From Scybalomonas sp905214925 (GTDB lineage: Bacteria; Bacillota; Clostridia; Lachnospirales; Lachnospiraceae): 64,000 nucleotides of DNA. The notes beneath the pieces were generated by a model. It did not search any database and had not been told where the DNA came from. It worked only from the letters and a program-made list of their open reading frames with translations. A program made the position numbers and the translations under genes. Within the stretch, counting starts at the first letter, position 1; the number at the start of each line of letters is the position of its first letter. The stretch covers positions 1 through 64,000 of the forward strand of contig CAJMOB010000007.1 of assembly GCA_905214925.1 (NCBI GenBank), read 5' to 3'. Shown piece by piece: positions 43,110 through 52,008 of this stretch.

Positions 43110-44468
43110 TTAATCAAAATGTCTCTTTTTTATATATTTCTTTTTATTATAAAATCGTAAAGAACGTCTTTTTCTGGATAAATTCCAATAGAAGATAAAA
43201 AATATAAATAGTATGAAGAAAATAACAAAAGCAATTCCCATAATTAAAATTTGTTTCGGAATTTTATCCACAATGGTTCTAAAATTGTCTTCTGTTTTAG
43301 GCTTTGCAACTGTAATTGGAGAAGCCATGAAATCTTTATAATCAATACTTGTACTACCGATTTTTTGATTTTGGTACAAAATATCAATGGTACCTAGTGT
43401 TTTAGTTTGCTCATCTATATTTTTTGTAACAACAGTTGTAAGCTCTGACATATCTGCATCTTTTGGAATCGTAACCATATAATCTTTATTTACGGATAGA
43501 TCTATGCGATCGGGATCTAATAATAAGAAAAAATTGTGAGCAATTAAATTCATATCCTCCGTAGGCATTGTTTCATAGGATTGTAATGGATAAGCGTGTT
43601 CATATTTTTCAAATGCATATTCAAAAAGCGCTTTTGTATCCGTATAAACAGCGACTCCAGCGTCATCCATTACAATACAAATTAGTTCCATATCACCATT
43701 GGTTGCTGATGTAGAAAGACAAGTTTTTGCTTTTGTTGTATAAGCTGTCTTTCCAGAAGTAACGGTTAAAGGGGCAATGGAATAAGTTCCAGATGGATAT
43801 TTGATCATTTTGTGATGATTCCAAAGTTCACGAGCTGGATTTAAATTGGTCTTTGGAATACGGGAGTTTCTTGTGCTTGCCACTTTACGAAACTCTGGAT
43901 AGGAGAGCGCTTGTTTTAAAATAAGCGCTAGATCATAGGCTGTCGTATAATGATTATCATTATGAAGACCATTTGCATTGGTGAAATTAGTATTTTTACA
44001 GCCTAATTCCTTGGCTCGCTTATTCATAAGTTTTGCAAACTCTTCTACAGAGCCGCTAATATGCTCTGCGATAGCGGAGCAGACTTCATTGGCAGATTCT
44101 AACATCATCCCATAAAGACATTGCTCTACTGTTAAAATTTCATTTGGCATAATACCGATGCTACTGCTTCCAGGTTCAATTCCATAGGCAGCCTCTACAG
44201 AAAATTTTACTTTCTCATTTAGCTTACAATTCTCAATTGCTAAAAGAACAGTCATTAATTTTGTTAAGCTTGCTGGATATTTTATTTTATTCATTTTTTT
44301 ATTATAAAGAACTTGTCCTGTCTGGGCATCCATAACAATGGCTGTTTTTGCAGAGATTTTCGGCTCTTTTAGTTCTTTATTCTGTTGTTTGGCATATACG
44401 GGGACAACAGAGGTGAAAAAAGTTGTAAGGACTAGAATGTATGTTAATAATAATTTTATTTTTTTCAT
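43110..44468 (-). CDS. D-alanyl-D-alanine carboxypeptidase (penicillin-binding protein, DacA/DacF type)
   Basis: This enzyme trims the terminal D-Ala from peptidoglycan stem peptides. The 452-residue protein has a signal peptide (to about residue 26, VYA), a peptidase S11 domain with SLTK (active Ser, about residue 68), SANEV as the SxN motif and a KTA box (SGKTAYTTKA) where KTG is usual, a C-terminal beta-domain, and a membrane anchor near residue 410-430 followed by a long basic tail. The tail and internal anchor differ from the plain amphipathic helix of DacA. Transcribed from a promoter divergent to trmB. Confidence 0.92.
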   Translation of the reverse strand: MKKIKLLLTYILVLTTFFTSVVPVYAKQQNKELKEPKISAKTAIVMDAQTGQVLYNKKMNKIKYPASLTKLMTVLLAIENCKLNEKVKFSVEAAYGIEPGSSSIGIMPNEILTVEQCLYGMMLESANEVCSAIAEHISGSVEEFAKLMNKRAKELGCKNTNFTNANGLHNDNHYTTAYDLALILKQALSYPEFRKVASTRNSRIPKTNLNPARELWNHHKMIKYPSGTYSIAPLTVTSGKTAYTTKAKTCLSTSATNGDMELICIVMDDAGVAVYTDTKALFEYAFEKYEHAYPLQSYETMPTEDMNLIAHNFFLLLDPDRIDLSVNKDYMVTIPKDADMSELTTVVTKNIDEQTKTLGTIDILYQNQKIGSTSIDYKDFMASPITVAKPKTEDNFRTIVDKIPKQILIMGIAFVIFFILFIFFIFYWNLSRKRRSLRFYNKKKYIKKRHFD

Positions 44469-44594
44469 AATAGTATTTTAATTTTCTCGCGTTTTTTATG
44501 CAGTGACCATAAAGCGATGATGAGTTAAGAAAAATATGTCATATGGCCCATTGCTTTTACGTTAATAAAAAGAGTTCAATGAGTTACTCTGATT

Positions 44595-44623
44595 ATTGTA
44601 GTATAAGGATTGTGTCACGTCAA
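44595..44623 (-). promoter_or_regulatory. Promoter of the D,D-carboxypeptidase gene
   Basis: Minus strand TTGACG at 44623-44618, 17-nt spacer, TACAAT at 44600-44595. Confidence 0.7.
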
Positions 44624-44636
44624 CCATCTTTTTTTC

Positions 44637-44665
44637 TTTACATTAGTTGGTAACTTCTCTATAAT
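44637..44665 (+). promoter_or_regulatory. trmB promoter
   Basis: TTTACA at 44637-44642, 17-nt spacer, TATAAT at 44660-44665; back to back with the promoter on the other strand. Confidence 0.7.
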
Positions 44666-44745
44666 ATAACGGAAACCACGAAGATAGAAAAAAGGAGTCA
44701 TCATTTTTGATTATAGAAGTAATCTATGAAATATGAGGTGAAGAA

Positions 44746-45387
44746 ATGAGATTAAGAAATGTTAAAGGTTCAAGAGAGACCATCGCTTCTAATGAATTTG
44801 TAATTCAAAATGGAGAACAATATAAAGGAAAATGGGCAAAAGAAGTATTTGGTAACGATAACCCAGTTCACATTGAAGTTGGAATGGGAAAAGGAAAATT
44901 TATTATGGAACTTGCCCGCAGAAATCCAGATATTAACTACATCGGAATTGAAAAATATTCAAGTGTATTGGTGAGAGCGATTGAAAAAAGACAGGAAGAA
45001 GAAGAAATGAATAATCTTTTCTTTCTCCGTATGGATGCAGAAAATATTTGTAATTTCTTTGAAAAAGATGAAATTGGAAGAATTTATTTAAACTTTTCTG
45101 ATCCATGGCCAAAAGATCGCCATGCAAAGAGAAGATTGACTTCAAAAGAGTTTTTTAAACGTTACGATCAAATTTTAGTGTCTGATGGAAGAGTAATTTT
45201 CAAAACAGATAATCGTCCATTGTTTGATTTTTCAGTGGAACAAGTGCCAGAGGCAGGATGGAAATTAGAAAATGTGACCTATGATCTGCACAATAGTGAA
45301 TATGCAGAAGGAAACATTATGACAGAGTATGAAACAAAATTTTCAAGTATGGGAACACCAATTAATCGACTTGTTGCATATAGATAG
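44746..45387 (+). CDS. trmB: tRNA (guanine-46-N7)-methyltransferase
   Basis: TrmB methylates G46 in the variable loop of tRNAs. The 213-residue protein has the SAM site IEVGMGKGKFIMELA (about 46-60), NYIGIEKYSSVL, and the family motif LNFSDPWPKDRHAKRRLT (about 116-133). GAGGTG lies before the ATG. A 44-codon gene follows at 45414, and a tRNA-Lys gene further on. Confidence 0.97.
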   Translation: MRLRNVKGSRETIASNEFVIQNGEQYKGKWAKEVFGNDNPVHIEVGMGKGKFIMELARRNPDINYIGIEKYSSVLVRAIEKRQEEEEMNNLFFLRMDAENICNFFEKDEIGRIYLNFSDPWPKDRHAKRRLTSKEFFKRYDQILVSDGRVIFKTDNRPLFDFSVEQVPEAGWKLENVTYDLHNSEYAEGNIMTEYETKFSSMGTPINRLVAYR

Positions 45388-45413
45388 AAAAAGGGAAGAA
45401 ATGAGGCATTGGA

Positions 45414-45548
45414 ATGAAAAAGAGTGATGCTTTTGTTCATTTCATTAATCGTTATAACTACGAAAATCCAAAATTTCATAAAAGTATGCAACAGTTATTA
45501 GATGCACTAGAAGAAGTAAAACGATTTCTAAATCAAAAGCCTTCTTGA
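45414..45548 (+). CDS. Small conserved-looking helical protein, 44 residues
   Basis: An ATG with GAGG seven nt upstream opens a 44-codon frame: MKKSDAFVHFINRYNYENP, then a predicted amphipathic helix (HKSMQQLLDALEEVKRFL) and a TGA stop. It is 26 nt after trmB on the same strand, and its amino-acid make-up is that of a real soluble protein. No known family was recognised. Confidence 0.6.
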   Translation: MKKSDAFVHFINRYNYENPKFHKSMQQLLDALEEVKRFLNQKPS

Positions 45549-45728
45549 AGAAATGCATAAGAAGGTGCGTAAAAAAGAGGAAAAGAAAGAATAAAGTTCA
45601 TAGCAAAAGAGAGGAGAAAACTCTCTTTTGCTGTCATAAAATAAGATAGTCGATAGGGAGAAAAGGAAAATTTTATCAGAAAAAGGGACCAAAAGGAAAA
45701 AGAAAATGAATTTATTCTAAAAAAATAC

Positions 45729-45757
45729 TTGCATTTTTTTTTCAAATAGTATATAAT
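45729..45757 (+). promoter_or_regulatory. tRNA-Lys promoter
   Basis: TTGCAT at 45729-45734, 17-nt spacer with T run, TATAAT at 45752-45757. Confidence 0.8.
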
Positions 45758-45794
45758 AATTCTTGCGTTAAGAAAACGCAGTAATTTCATATAC

Positions 45795-45867
45795 GCGCTT
45801 TTAGCTCAGTTGGTAGAGCACCTGACTCTTAATCAGGGTGTCCAGGGTTCGAGCCCCTGAAGGCGCA
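45795..45867 (+). tRNA. tRNA-Lys (anticodon CTT)
   Basis: 73 nt, CCA not encoded. Acceptor GCGCTTT pairs with AAGGCGC (one G-U); anticodon stem CCTGA/TCAGG with loop CTCTTAA giving CTT (reads AAG); T-arm CAGGGTTCGAGCCCCTG. Confidence 0.95.
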
Positions 45868-45876
45868 TTTTCAAGA

Positions 45877-45920
45877 AATATCAGGCTTAGACATAGGTTT
45901 CAGGTCTGGTATTTTTTTTA
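45877..45920 (+). terminator. tRNA-Lys terminator
   Basis: Imperfect stem of AATATCAGG.. with ..CTGGTATT (several G-U), followed by eight T. Confidence 0.75.
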
Positions 45921-46219
45921 TCTGTTTTCTGGGATAGAAACGAAAGAGGAACGTCTATTTTATCTAAAATTTCCAATTATCTATTATTTCGAATAATCCA
46001 TTCTTGTCTTGATTCATGTGAGGTTTCACAATAGTTTCCCGTTATAACAACAAGAATGGAATGCTAAAAATGATTTAAATTGCTGAATAACTATTTTGTG
46101 GACAAACAAATCGTATAATTTGCCTAAAAAAACTAAGAGAAAAATAGGATATTATATTATAAAATACAAAAAAATAAGATGATATTATTAAAAAATATAG
46201 TTAAAACACCAAAAAAATC

Positions 46220-46256
46220 ATGAAATATTTTCATATATACTATGAAAATATTTCAT
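46220..46256. promoter_or_regulatory. Tandem palindromes upstream of the LysR gene
   Basis: ATGAAATATTTTCAT (46220-46234) and ATGAAAATATTTCAT (46242-46256), each nearly self-complementary (ATGAAA..TTTCAT) and exact reverse complements of each other, spaced 7 nt. They lie 82 nt before the LysR start, a fit for an autoregulatory site. The rest of 45921-46337 is AT-rich with nothing recognised. Confidence 0.65.
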
Positions 46257-46337
46257 TGTAGAGAAAAGGTAACATAGAGTATAATAAAAGATAGAATAGA
46301 ATGGGATAGCTATACCTTTTGTGGGCTGAGGTGAAAT

Positions 46338-47252
46338 ATGAATATTAAATATTTATCTTATTTTGTAGAAGTTGTAAAGTGTGGGAGTTTTACAAGAGCA
46401 GCTGAGAAACTTTATATTTCTCAATCGGCACTTAGTAAAGCGGTAAAACGGTTAGAACAAGAGTTAAATTGTATTCTGATTGATCGCTTTGGAAAACAAT
46501 TTCGTCTAACAAATGAAGGAAAAATTCTTTATCAAATGGGAGAAGAATTGTTAGAGACATTAAAAGAACAGGAAATGAAGATTTATGACAGCTTAAAAAA
46601 TTGTAAAGGTAGACTTTGCGTAGGAATACCGCCTGTTATTACAACTGCCTATTTTGCATCGGTTGTATATCAATTTCGAAAAAAATATAAAGAAGTGGAT
46701 TTCCAACTTGTAGAGGCAGGGGCTAACGTCTTACAAAGAATGGTAGATGAAAACTCGATTGATATTGGTGTCGTAATTTTACCTGTAATGGATAGTGAAC
46801 TCTATTATATTGAACCGATTATATCTTCAGAAAATGTTTTGATTGTACATAAAGATCATGAATTATCTATGGAGTCTAAAGTGGCCTTTAAGGAGTTAAA
46901 AAAAGAGTCATTTTTACTCTTGGACAGTAGCTATATGTTACATGATCATATTATTTCTTGCTGTAGACAGGCTGGATTTGAACCAAATATAGTTGGAGAG
47001 AGTTTTCAATGGGATTTTTTAACGGAAATGGTATCTTATAATCAAGGAGTTAGTATCTTGCCAAAACCTATTTTAAGTCGATTTCATTTGGATAATATTC
47101 GTTGTATTCAAGTCACAGAGCCAGAATTACCATGGAATATTGCATTTATTATGAGAAAAGATCATTATGTATCAAAGCCTATGAAACAATTTATTGAGTT
47201 TACAAAAGATTATATGGGGACGACACAAAATCAATCAGAGTTTATAGAATAG
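46338..47252 (+). CDS. LysR family transcriptional regulator
   Basis: The 304-residue protein has the LysR HTH at residues 1-60 (FTRAAEKLYISQSALSKAVKRLEQEL) and the periplasmic-binding-like effector domain (about 90-295). It lies upstream of MaoC, CoA-transferase and GntP permease genes on the same strand, with its own terminator between, and probably controls them in response to a substrate acid or CoA ester. That role is inference. GAGGTG precedes the ATG. Confidence 0.93.
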   Translation: MNIKYLSYFVEVVKCGSFTRAAEKLYISQSALSKAVKRLEQELNCILIDRFGKQFRLTNEGKILYQMGEELLETLKEQEMKIYDSLKNCKGRLCVGIPPVITTAYFASVVYQFRKKYKEVDFQLVEAGANVLQRMVDENSIDIGVVILPVMDSELYYIEPIISSENVLIVHKDHELSMESKVAFKELKKESFLLLDSSYMLHDHIISCCRQAGFEPNIVGESFQWDFLTEMVSYNQGVSILPKPILSRFHLDNIRCIQVTEPELPWNIAFIMRKDHYVSKPMKQFIEFTKDYMGTTQNQSEFIE

Positions 47253-47281
47253 CATTTTAATATAAATTTTATAATGAGGAT

Positions 47282-47321
47282 AAAAGACGAAATACAAAAG
47301 AAGCGTATTTCGTCTTTTTTA
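47282..47321 (+). terminator. LysR gene terminator
   Basis: 14-bp perfect stem 47282-47295 with 47305-47318, then TTT. A degenerate copy of the dispersed repeat (TATAGGAAATT..ACATAAAAAA) follows at 47327-47374. 47375-47562 is AT-rich and must hold the next promoter. Confidence 0.9.
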
Positions 47322-47562
47322 GCATTTTATAGGAAATTTCTCAAAAAGCGGGTTACCTTAAGACATAAAAAAATATTTCTTATGAAATAAAGTTATGAAC
47401 CTAGTGAAACAAAGTTATTTTTCAAATAAATAATCTATAAATATAATAGAATTAAGAATAATGATGAGTTATAAATAAATTTTAAAACAATTTTACGCGT
47501 TTAGAGCGGAAAATTAAGCTAAAAAGTATCATACAATATTTTGTTTTCTAGGAGGGAATAAC

Positions 47563-47979
47563 ATGGAAGAAAAAAGATTTTATGTGGGACAAAAATATGA
47601 ATTTGACAAAACCATTAGCGATGAAGATGTAAAGAAATTTGCTGAAGTGACAGGAGATTTTAATCCACTTCATTTAGATGAAGAGTTTGCGAAAACGACA
47701 ATGTTTGGAGGTAGAATTGCACATGGAATGATTGGAGCTGGGATTATTTCAGGGGGGCTTGCTATGTATTTACCAGGAACAGGAACCACTTATCTTGGTC
47801 AGGAGTTATCCTTTAAAAATCCAGTTAGAATCGGAGACACCATTCATGTGGAACTTGAGATTATGGAATTAATTCCTAAGAAAAAATTTGATATTGCAAA
47901 GATTAGAACTACTTGTATCAATTCAAAAGGGGAAATTGTCATTGATGGAACAGCAACTGTAATTCCACCTAGAGCGTAA
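47563..47979 (+). CDS. MaoC-like (R)-specific enoyl-CoA hydratase
   Basis: The 138-residue hot-dog-fold protein carries the hydratase-2 motif VTGDFNPLHLDEEFAKTTMFG, with the catalytic Asp in GDFNP and His in LHLD at about residues 36-41, then RIAHGMIGAG. It would interconvert (R)-3-hydroxyacyl-CoA and trans-2-enoyl-CoA, most likely C4 given the neighbours. AGGAGGG precedes the ATG; a CoA-transferase gene follows after 18 nt. Chain length cannot be read from sequence. Confidence 0.9.
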   Translation: MEEKRFYVGQKYEFDKTISDEDVKKFAEVTGDFNPLHLDEEFAKTTMFGGRIAHGMIGAGIISGGLAMYLPGTGTTYLGQELSFKNPVRIGDTIHVELEIMELIPKKKFDIAKIRTTCINSKGEIVIDGTATVIPPRA

Positions 47980-47997
47980 AAAAAGGAGGGAATATTT

Positions 47998-49560
47998 ATG
48001 CAAAAATTAATAACAGCCAGTCAAGCAGCACAATTAATAAAAGATAATGATACGATAGCATTTAATGGGTTTGCTTTTGGATTTGGATTTCCAGAAGCCC
48101 TTGCAAAAGCCATTGGAAAACGTTATGAGCAAGAGAAAAAACCAGAAAATTTGACATTATTGTTTGCTTCTGGTTGTGGGGATAGTGGAAAGAGTGACTT
48201 TGGTTTAGATCATTTTGCACAAGAAGGCATGGTACGAAGAATTGTAGCAGGACATGTTGGGCTAGCGAAAAAGTTGAGCGGAATGATCAATCAAAATCAA
48301 GTAGAGGCTTATAATTTCCCTCAAGGAGTTGTCACACATTTATATCGTGCAATTGCAGGTGGTAAACCAGGAGTTATCACTCATGTAGGGTTAAAAACAT
48401 TTGCAGATCCTCGTTTAGAGGGTGGAAAAATGAATGAGAAAACAAAAGAGGATTTAGTGGAAGTGATTCAAGTAGCTGGCAAAGAACAACTTTTTTATCG
48501 TTCTATGCCGATCCAAGTGGCTTTAATTCGAGGAACAAAAGTAGATGAGTATGGTAATATGACATTGGAAAAAGAGGGCGTTTACTTAGAAACTCTTCAT
48601 ATTGCGCAAGCAGCGAAAAATTCTGGTGGCATTGTTATCGCACAAGCAGAACAAGTTGTAAAACATGGAAGTTTAAATGTAAGAGAAATTGAGATTCCTG
48701 GAATGTTAGTAGACTATATTGTAAAAGCAGAACAAGAAGATCATAAGATGAATGCAGGAGTCCAATATGATCCATCGTATACAGGAGAAGCTGTGATACC
48801 TGTGGAACAGATCGAGCCAATGAAAATGAGTCCAAGGAAAATTATTTCTAAGCGTTGTGCTATGGAATTAGAACGAAACACCATAATTAATCTAGGAATT
48901 GGAATGCCAGAAGGAGTAGCGGCAGTTGCATTAGAAGAAGGAATTAGTGATTGGACGACTATGACAATTGAAGCAGGTTCTGTTGGAGGAGTTCCAGGTT
49001 CTGGAACGAATTTGGGTGGTGCAACGAATGTAGAAGTGATTATAGGACACCCAAATATGTTTGATTTTTATGATGGTGGTGGACTTGATATTGCATTTTT
49101 AGGATTGGCACAAGCCGATGAGAAGGGAAATATTAATGTTAGTAAATTTAACGGAAGAATGGTTGGCTGTGGAGGCTTTGTAAATATTACGCAAACTACA
49201 AAGAGAGTTATTTTTTGTGGTACTTTTACAGCAGGAAAATCAGAAATAGAAGTAGAAGATGGAAAACTTCTTATCAAAAAGGAAGGACAGTATAAAAAGT
49301 TTATCAAAAAAGCAGAACAAGTGACATTTAGTGGAGAGTATGCAAAAGAAGTTGGGCAAGAGGTTCTTTACATAACAGAAAGAGCAGTTTTTCAGTTAAC
49401 CGAAAAAGGAATGGAATTAATTGAAATTGCTCCAGGGGTTGATTTACAAAAAGATATTTTAGATCAAATGGAGTTTGAACCAATTATTTCTAAGCAGTTA
49501 AAGGAAATGGATTCTGCGATTTTTAAAGATGAAGTTATGGGACTAAAAGACCGAAAATAG
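47998..49560 (+). CDS. Acyl-CoA:acetate/short-chain-acid CoA-transferase (fused alpha-beta, YdiF-like)
   Basis: This 520-residue family I CoA-transferase has alpha and beta halves in one chain. The catalytic Glu is Glu325 in TIEAGSVGGVPGSG, and the N-terminal FNGFAFGFGFPEAL is the alpha-domain start. It transfers CoA between acyl-CoA donors and short-chain acids such as acetate, propionate, butyrate or 3-hydroxybutyrate. Placed between a MaoC hydratase and a GntP permease it likely activates the imported acid. Start with AGGAGGG is clear. Confidence 0.92.
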   Translation: MQKLITASQAAQLIKDNDTIAFNGFAFGFGFPEALAKAIGKRYEQEKKPENLTLLFASGCGDSGKSDFGLDHFAQEGMVRRIVAGHVGLAKKLSGMINQNQVEAYNFPQGVVTHLYRAIAGGKPGVITHVGLKTFADPRLEGGKMNEKTKEDLVEVIQVAGKEQLFYRSMPIQVALIRGTKVDEYGNMTLEKEGVYLETLHIAQAAKNSGGIVIAQAEQVVKHGSLNVREIEIPGMLVDYIVKAEQEDHKMNAGVQYDPSYTGEAVIPVEQIEPMKMSPRKIISKRCAMELERNTIINLGIGMPEGVAAVALEEGISDWTTMTIEAGSVGGVPGSGTNLGGATNVEVIIGHPNMFDFYDGGGLDIAFLGLAQADEKGNINVSKFNGRMVGCGGFVNITQTTKRVIFCGTFTAGKSEIEVEDGKLLIKKEGQYKKFIKKAEQVTFSGEYAKEVGQEVLYITERAVFQLTEKGMELIEIAPGVDLQKDILDQMEFEPIISKQLKEMDSAIFKDEVMGLKDRK

Positions 49561-49614
49561 AGGATATAGTAGGAAAAACCCAGAAAATACTGGGCAGAAA
49601 ATGGGAGGTTTCAT

Positions 49615-50895
49615 ATGATAGGAATTTTCTTAGGATTAGCAGTGTTGGTATTTCTCGCTTATAAAGGGTATAACATCATTTGGGTTGCACCAGTGGCGGC
49701 AATTGTTGTTGCTTTAACAGGTGGTTTAAATTTATTTAGTGCTTATACAGAGACCTATATGAAAGGTCTTGTGGACTTTGTGATGTCTTGGTTTCCGACA
49801 TTCTTATTCGGTGCAGTATTTGGAAAATTAATGGAGATTACTGGTGCAGCAAAAGCTGTAGCTAGAAAATTAGCGGCATTGATCGGAAGCCAGAGAGCTA
49901 TTTTAGCAGTTGTGATTGCTTGTGCAGTGCTTACATATGGTGGTGTAAGTCTGTTTGTTGTAGTATTTGCTATTTATCCATTGGCACTTGAATTATTCCA
50001 TGAAGCGGATATTCCAAAACGTTTAATCCCAGGTGCTATTGCTCTTGGTGCTTTTACTTTCACCATGACAGCGTTACCAGGTTCCCCACAGCTGAATAAC
50101 TTGATTGCCACACAGTATCTTGGAACAGATACAATGGCAGCGCCAATTCTTGGTATTACAGCAGCTTTGGTAATGTTTATTTTAGGCTATATTTGGCTTT
50201 CTTATCGTGAAAAGAAACTAAGAGAAAAAGGAGAGCATTTCCATGCAGAAGAAGGAGAATTAGTAGAAGGTGAGAAAATAGAATCCCATTGGTTATTTGG
50301 GGTTATACCACTTATTGTAGTTGTTCTTACGCTAAACTTATTAAAATGGGCACCAATTCTTGCCATTGGTTCTGGCATCATTTTAACAGCTCTTTTTCAT
50401 ATTAAGCAGTGGAAAAAGTTACCTGAGGCATTAAATAGTGGCGCAGAAGGCTCTGTAATGGCAATTTTAAATACAGCAGCAGCCGTAGGATTTGGATCTG
50501 TTGTAAAAGCGGTTCCAGGGTTTGCAGCTATGACAGCAGCGTTGCTCGGTATGGGAGGAAGTCCTCTTGCATCAGAGGCAGTAGCGATTACCCTTCTTGC
50601 GGGTGCCACAGGTTCCTCATCCGGTGGTATGACAATCGCTTTAGAAGCACTTGCCAGCAAATATTTGGAAGTGGCACAAGCAATGAATATTAGTCCAGAG
50701 GCGTTCCATCGTATTGCCACAGTAGCATCTGGAGGCTTAGATACGCTACCACACTGTGGTGCGGTTATTACATTACTGGCTGTTTGTAAGCTCACACATA
50801 AAGATTCTTATTTAGATATTGGAGTTTTATGCTGTGTAATTCCTTTAATCGCGACAGCTATCATCGTTATTATGGGTAGTATGGGAATCGTATAA
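49615..50895 (+). CDS. GntP-family permease
   Basis: The 426-residue integral membrane protein has about 12 helices and the GntP-family regions (FLFGAVFGKLMEITGAA; LAGATGSSSGGMTIALEAL; GGLDTLPHCGAVITLL). GntP permeases import gluconate, related sugar acids, or, in this kind of setting, short hydroxy acids such as 3-hydroxybutyrate by proton symport. The CoA-transferase gene lies 54 nt upstream. A bidirectional terminator follows. Confidence 0.92.
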   Translation: MIGIFLGLAVLVFLAYKGYNIIWVAPVAAIVVALTGGLNLFSAYTETYMKGLVDFVMSWFPTFLFGAVFGKLMEITGAAKAVARKLAALIGSQRAILAVVIACAVLTYGGVSLFVVVFAIYPLALELFHEADIPKRLIPGAIALGAFTFTMTALPGSPQLNNLIATQYLGTDTMAAPILGITAALVMFILGYIWLSYREKKLREKGEHFHAEEGELVEGEKIESHWLFGVIPLIVVVLTLNLLKWAPILAIGSGIILTALFHIKQWKKLPEALNSGAEGSVMAILNTAAAVGFGSVVKAVPGFAAMTAALLGMGGSPLASEAVAITLLAGATGSSSGGMTIALEALASKYLEVAQAMNISPEAFHRIATVASGGLDTLPHCGAVITLLAVCKLTHKDSYLDIGVLCCVIPLIATAIIVIMGSMGIV

Positions 50896-50949
50896 AAATG
50901 ATTTTGTAGCATACTATTTTGAGAGTAATAATGAAAAAGAATGAATAAG

Positions 50950-51001
50950 AAAAAAGAAGGAGAATAATGTTGGTATTTCCCATTATTCCCCTTCTTTTTT
51001 T
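50950..51001. terminator. Bidirectional terminator after the GntP gene
   Basis: 19-nt arms 50951-50969 and 50981-50999 with one mismatch, A/T runs at both ends, between convergent genes. Confidence 0.9.
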
Positions 51002-51010
51002 GATGAAAGA

Positions 51011-51679
51011 TTAAGAAAGATGAAATCCCATACTGATAATCCATACATAAGAGAGTGTTTTTGGGAGCATTAACATTCCAAGTATCGGTTTTTTATGGGC
51101 ATATAAAGCAACTGGAAGGTAAAATCCAAAACTTAAAAAAATAGCAACAGGCATATAGAAGAGAGCATCTTTATATTGGATTCCAGAGTATCCATAAAGG
51201 ATGGAAATGAAAAGTCCAATTAAGAAAAATGGAATATTTCGATAAATAGACCAATGGATATCGGTTGTAGGTTTTCCCCATCCATTTTGAGGGCATAAGC
51301 ATAGGATAACCCGTATGATAATAAGCAGTAGAAGGGAAATGGAAAATAGCATAGAAACTTTAAGTTGTGGATACTGTTTTTCCCATATAAGAAATAAAAT
51401 TCCATAGAAAAAGGTCATAGTAATAGATGTGATCATTTTTCCGTATCCTAGCATTTTCTCAAGCCCTTTGGAAGAATTTCGAATGGCTTGAATAATACGA
51501 GGGATGAGATGAAAGGAATCTCCAAAACCGAGGACAAGGGTCATTGTTCCATAAAGAAACCGAGGAGAGGAGTAAGAATGGGCAGTAGATACTAGATAGC
51601 ATCCAGATACTAATGCAAAGAGCAAATAGGCCATATCAAAAATCATTTCAAATATAAGTTTTGGTGAGTGATGTTTCAT
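51011..51679 (-). CDS. Seven-helix integral membrane protein, unknown
   Basis: The 222-residue protein has about seven hydrophobic helices (near 10-30, 40-58, 78-98, 108-128, 150-168, 178-195, 202-218), a LYGTMTLVLGFGDSFHLIPRI motif with His and Asp/Arg in the membrane, and no signal peptide. No family was recognised. The ribosome site is weak. It stands alone between two convergent/divergent units. Confidence 0.75.
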   Translation of the reverse strand: MKHHSPKLIFEMIFDMAYLLFALVSGCYLVSTAHSYSSPRFLYGTMTLVLGFGDSFHLIPRIIQAIRNSSKGLEKMLGYGKMITSITMTFFYGILFLIWEKQYPQLKVSMLFSISLLLLIIIRVILCLCPQNGWGKPTTDIHWSIYRNIPFFLIGLFISILYGYSGIQYKDALFYMPVAIFLSFGFYLPVALYAHKKPILGMLMLPKTLSYVWIISMGFHLS

Positions 51680-51849
51680 AGATAAATTCCAAATATTATT
51701 ATTTTTGTGTGTGTTTTGCTAAGGCCACGTGATAAGTAGTAAAAGAAGTGGCAAGGTAGAATTTTTAGCACTAGAGATTTATTACACGAAAATAATAATT
51801 CCTTTCTTGTATTGTAGATTTATTAAAAAGTGTTCGAATGGAAAACAAA

Positions 51850-51953
51850 GAGGCTGTTTCACAATATAAAATTTTCATAAGAGTAAGATATCGAAACGAT
51901 AAAAACACAAATATCTATATCTCATAGAATTCATTTATTTTGTGACAGCCCCT
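51850..51953. repeat. MITE-like imperfect inverted repeat
   Basis: AGGCTGTTTCACAATA (51851-51866) faces TTTTGTGACAGCCCCT (51938-51953) as imperfect terminal repeats with inner ATAAGATAT/ATATCT pairing, 104 bp long. GGGCTGTCAC ends resemble the ends of several IS families. No transposase is present. The rest of 51680-52008 has nothing recognised. Confidence 0.55.
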
Positions 51954-52008
51954 AAGAAATAGAAAGTAAGAAGTCTTACTAATTAATATTTAAAATGGGA
52001 AGAAAACA

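Noticed and set aside
45533..45790. 85-codon minus-strand frame
   Set aside because: Overlaps the tRNA-Lys promoter and the end of the 44-codon gene; Phe/Ser-rich shadow of AT-rich DNA.
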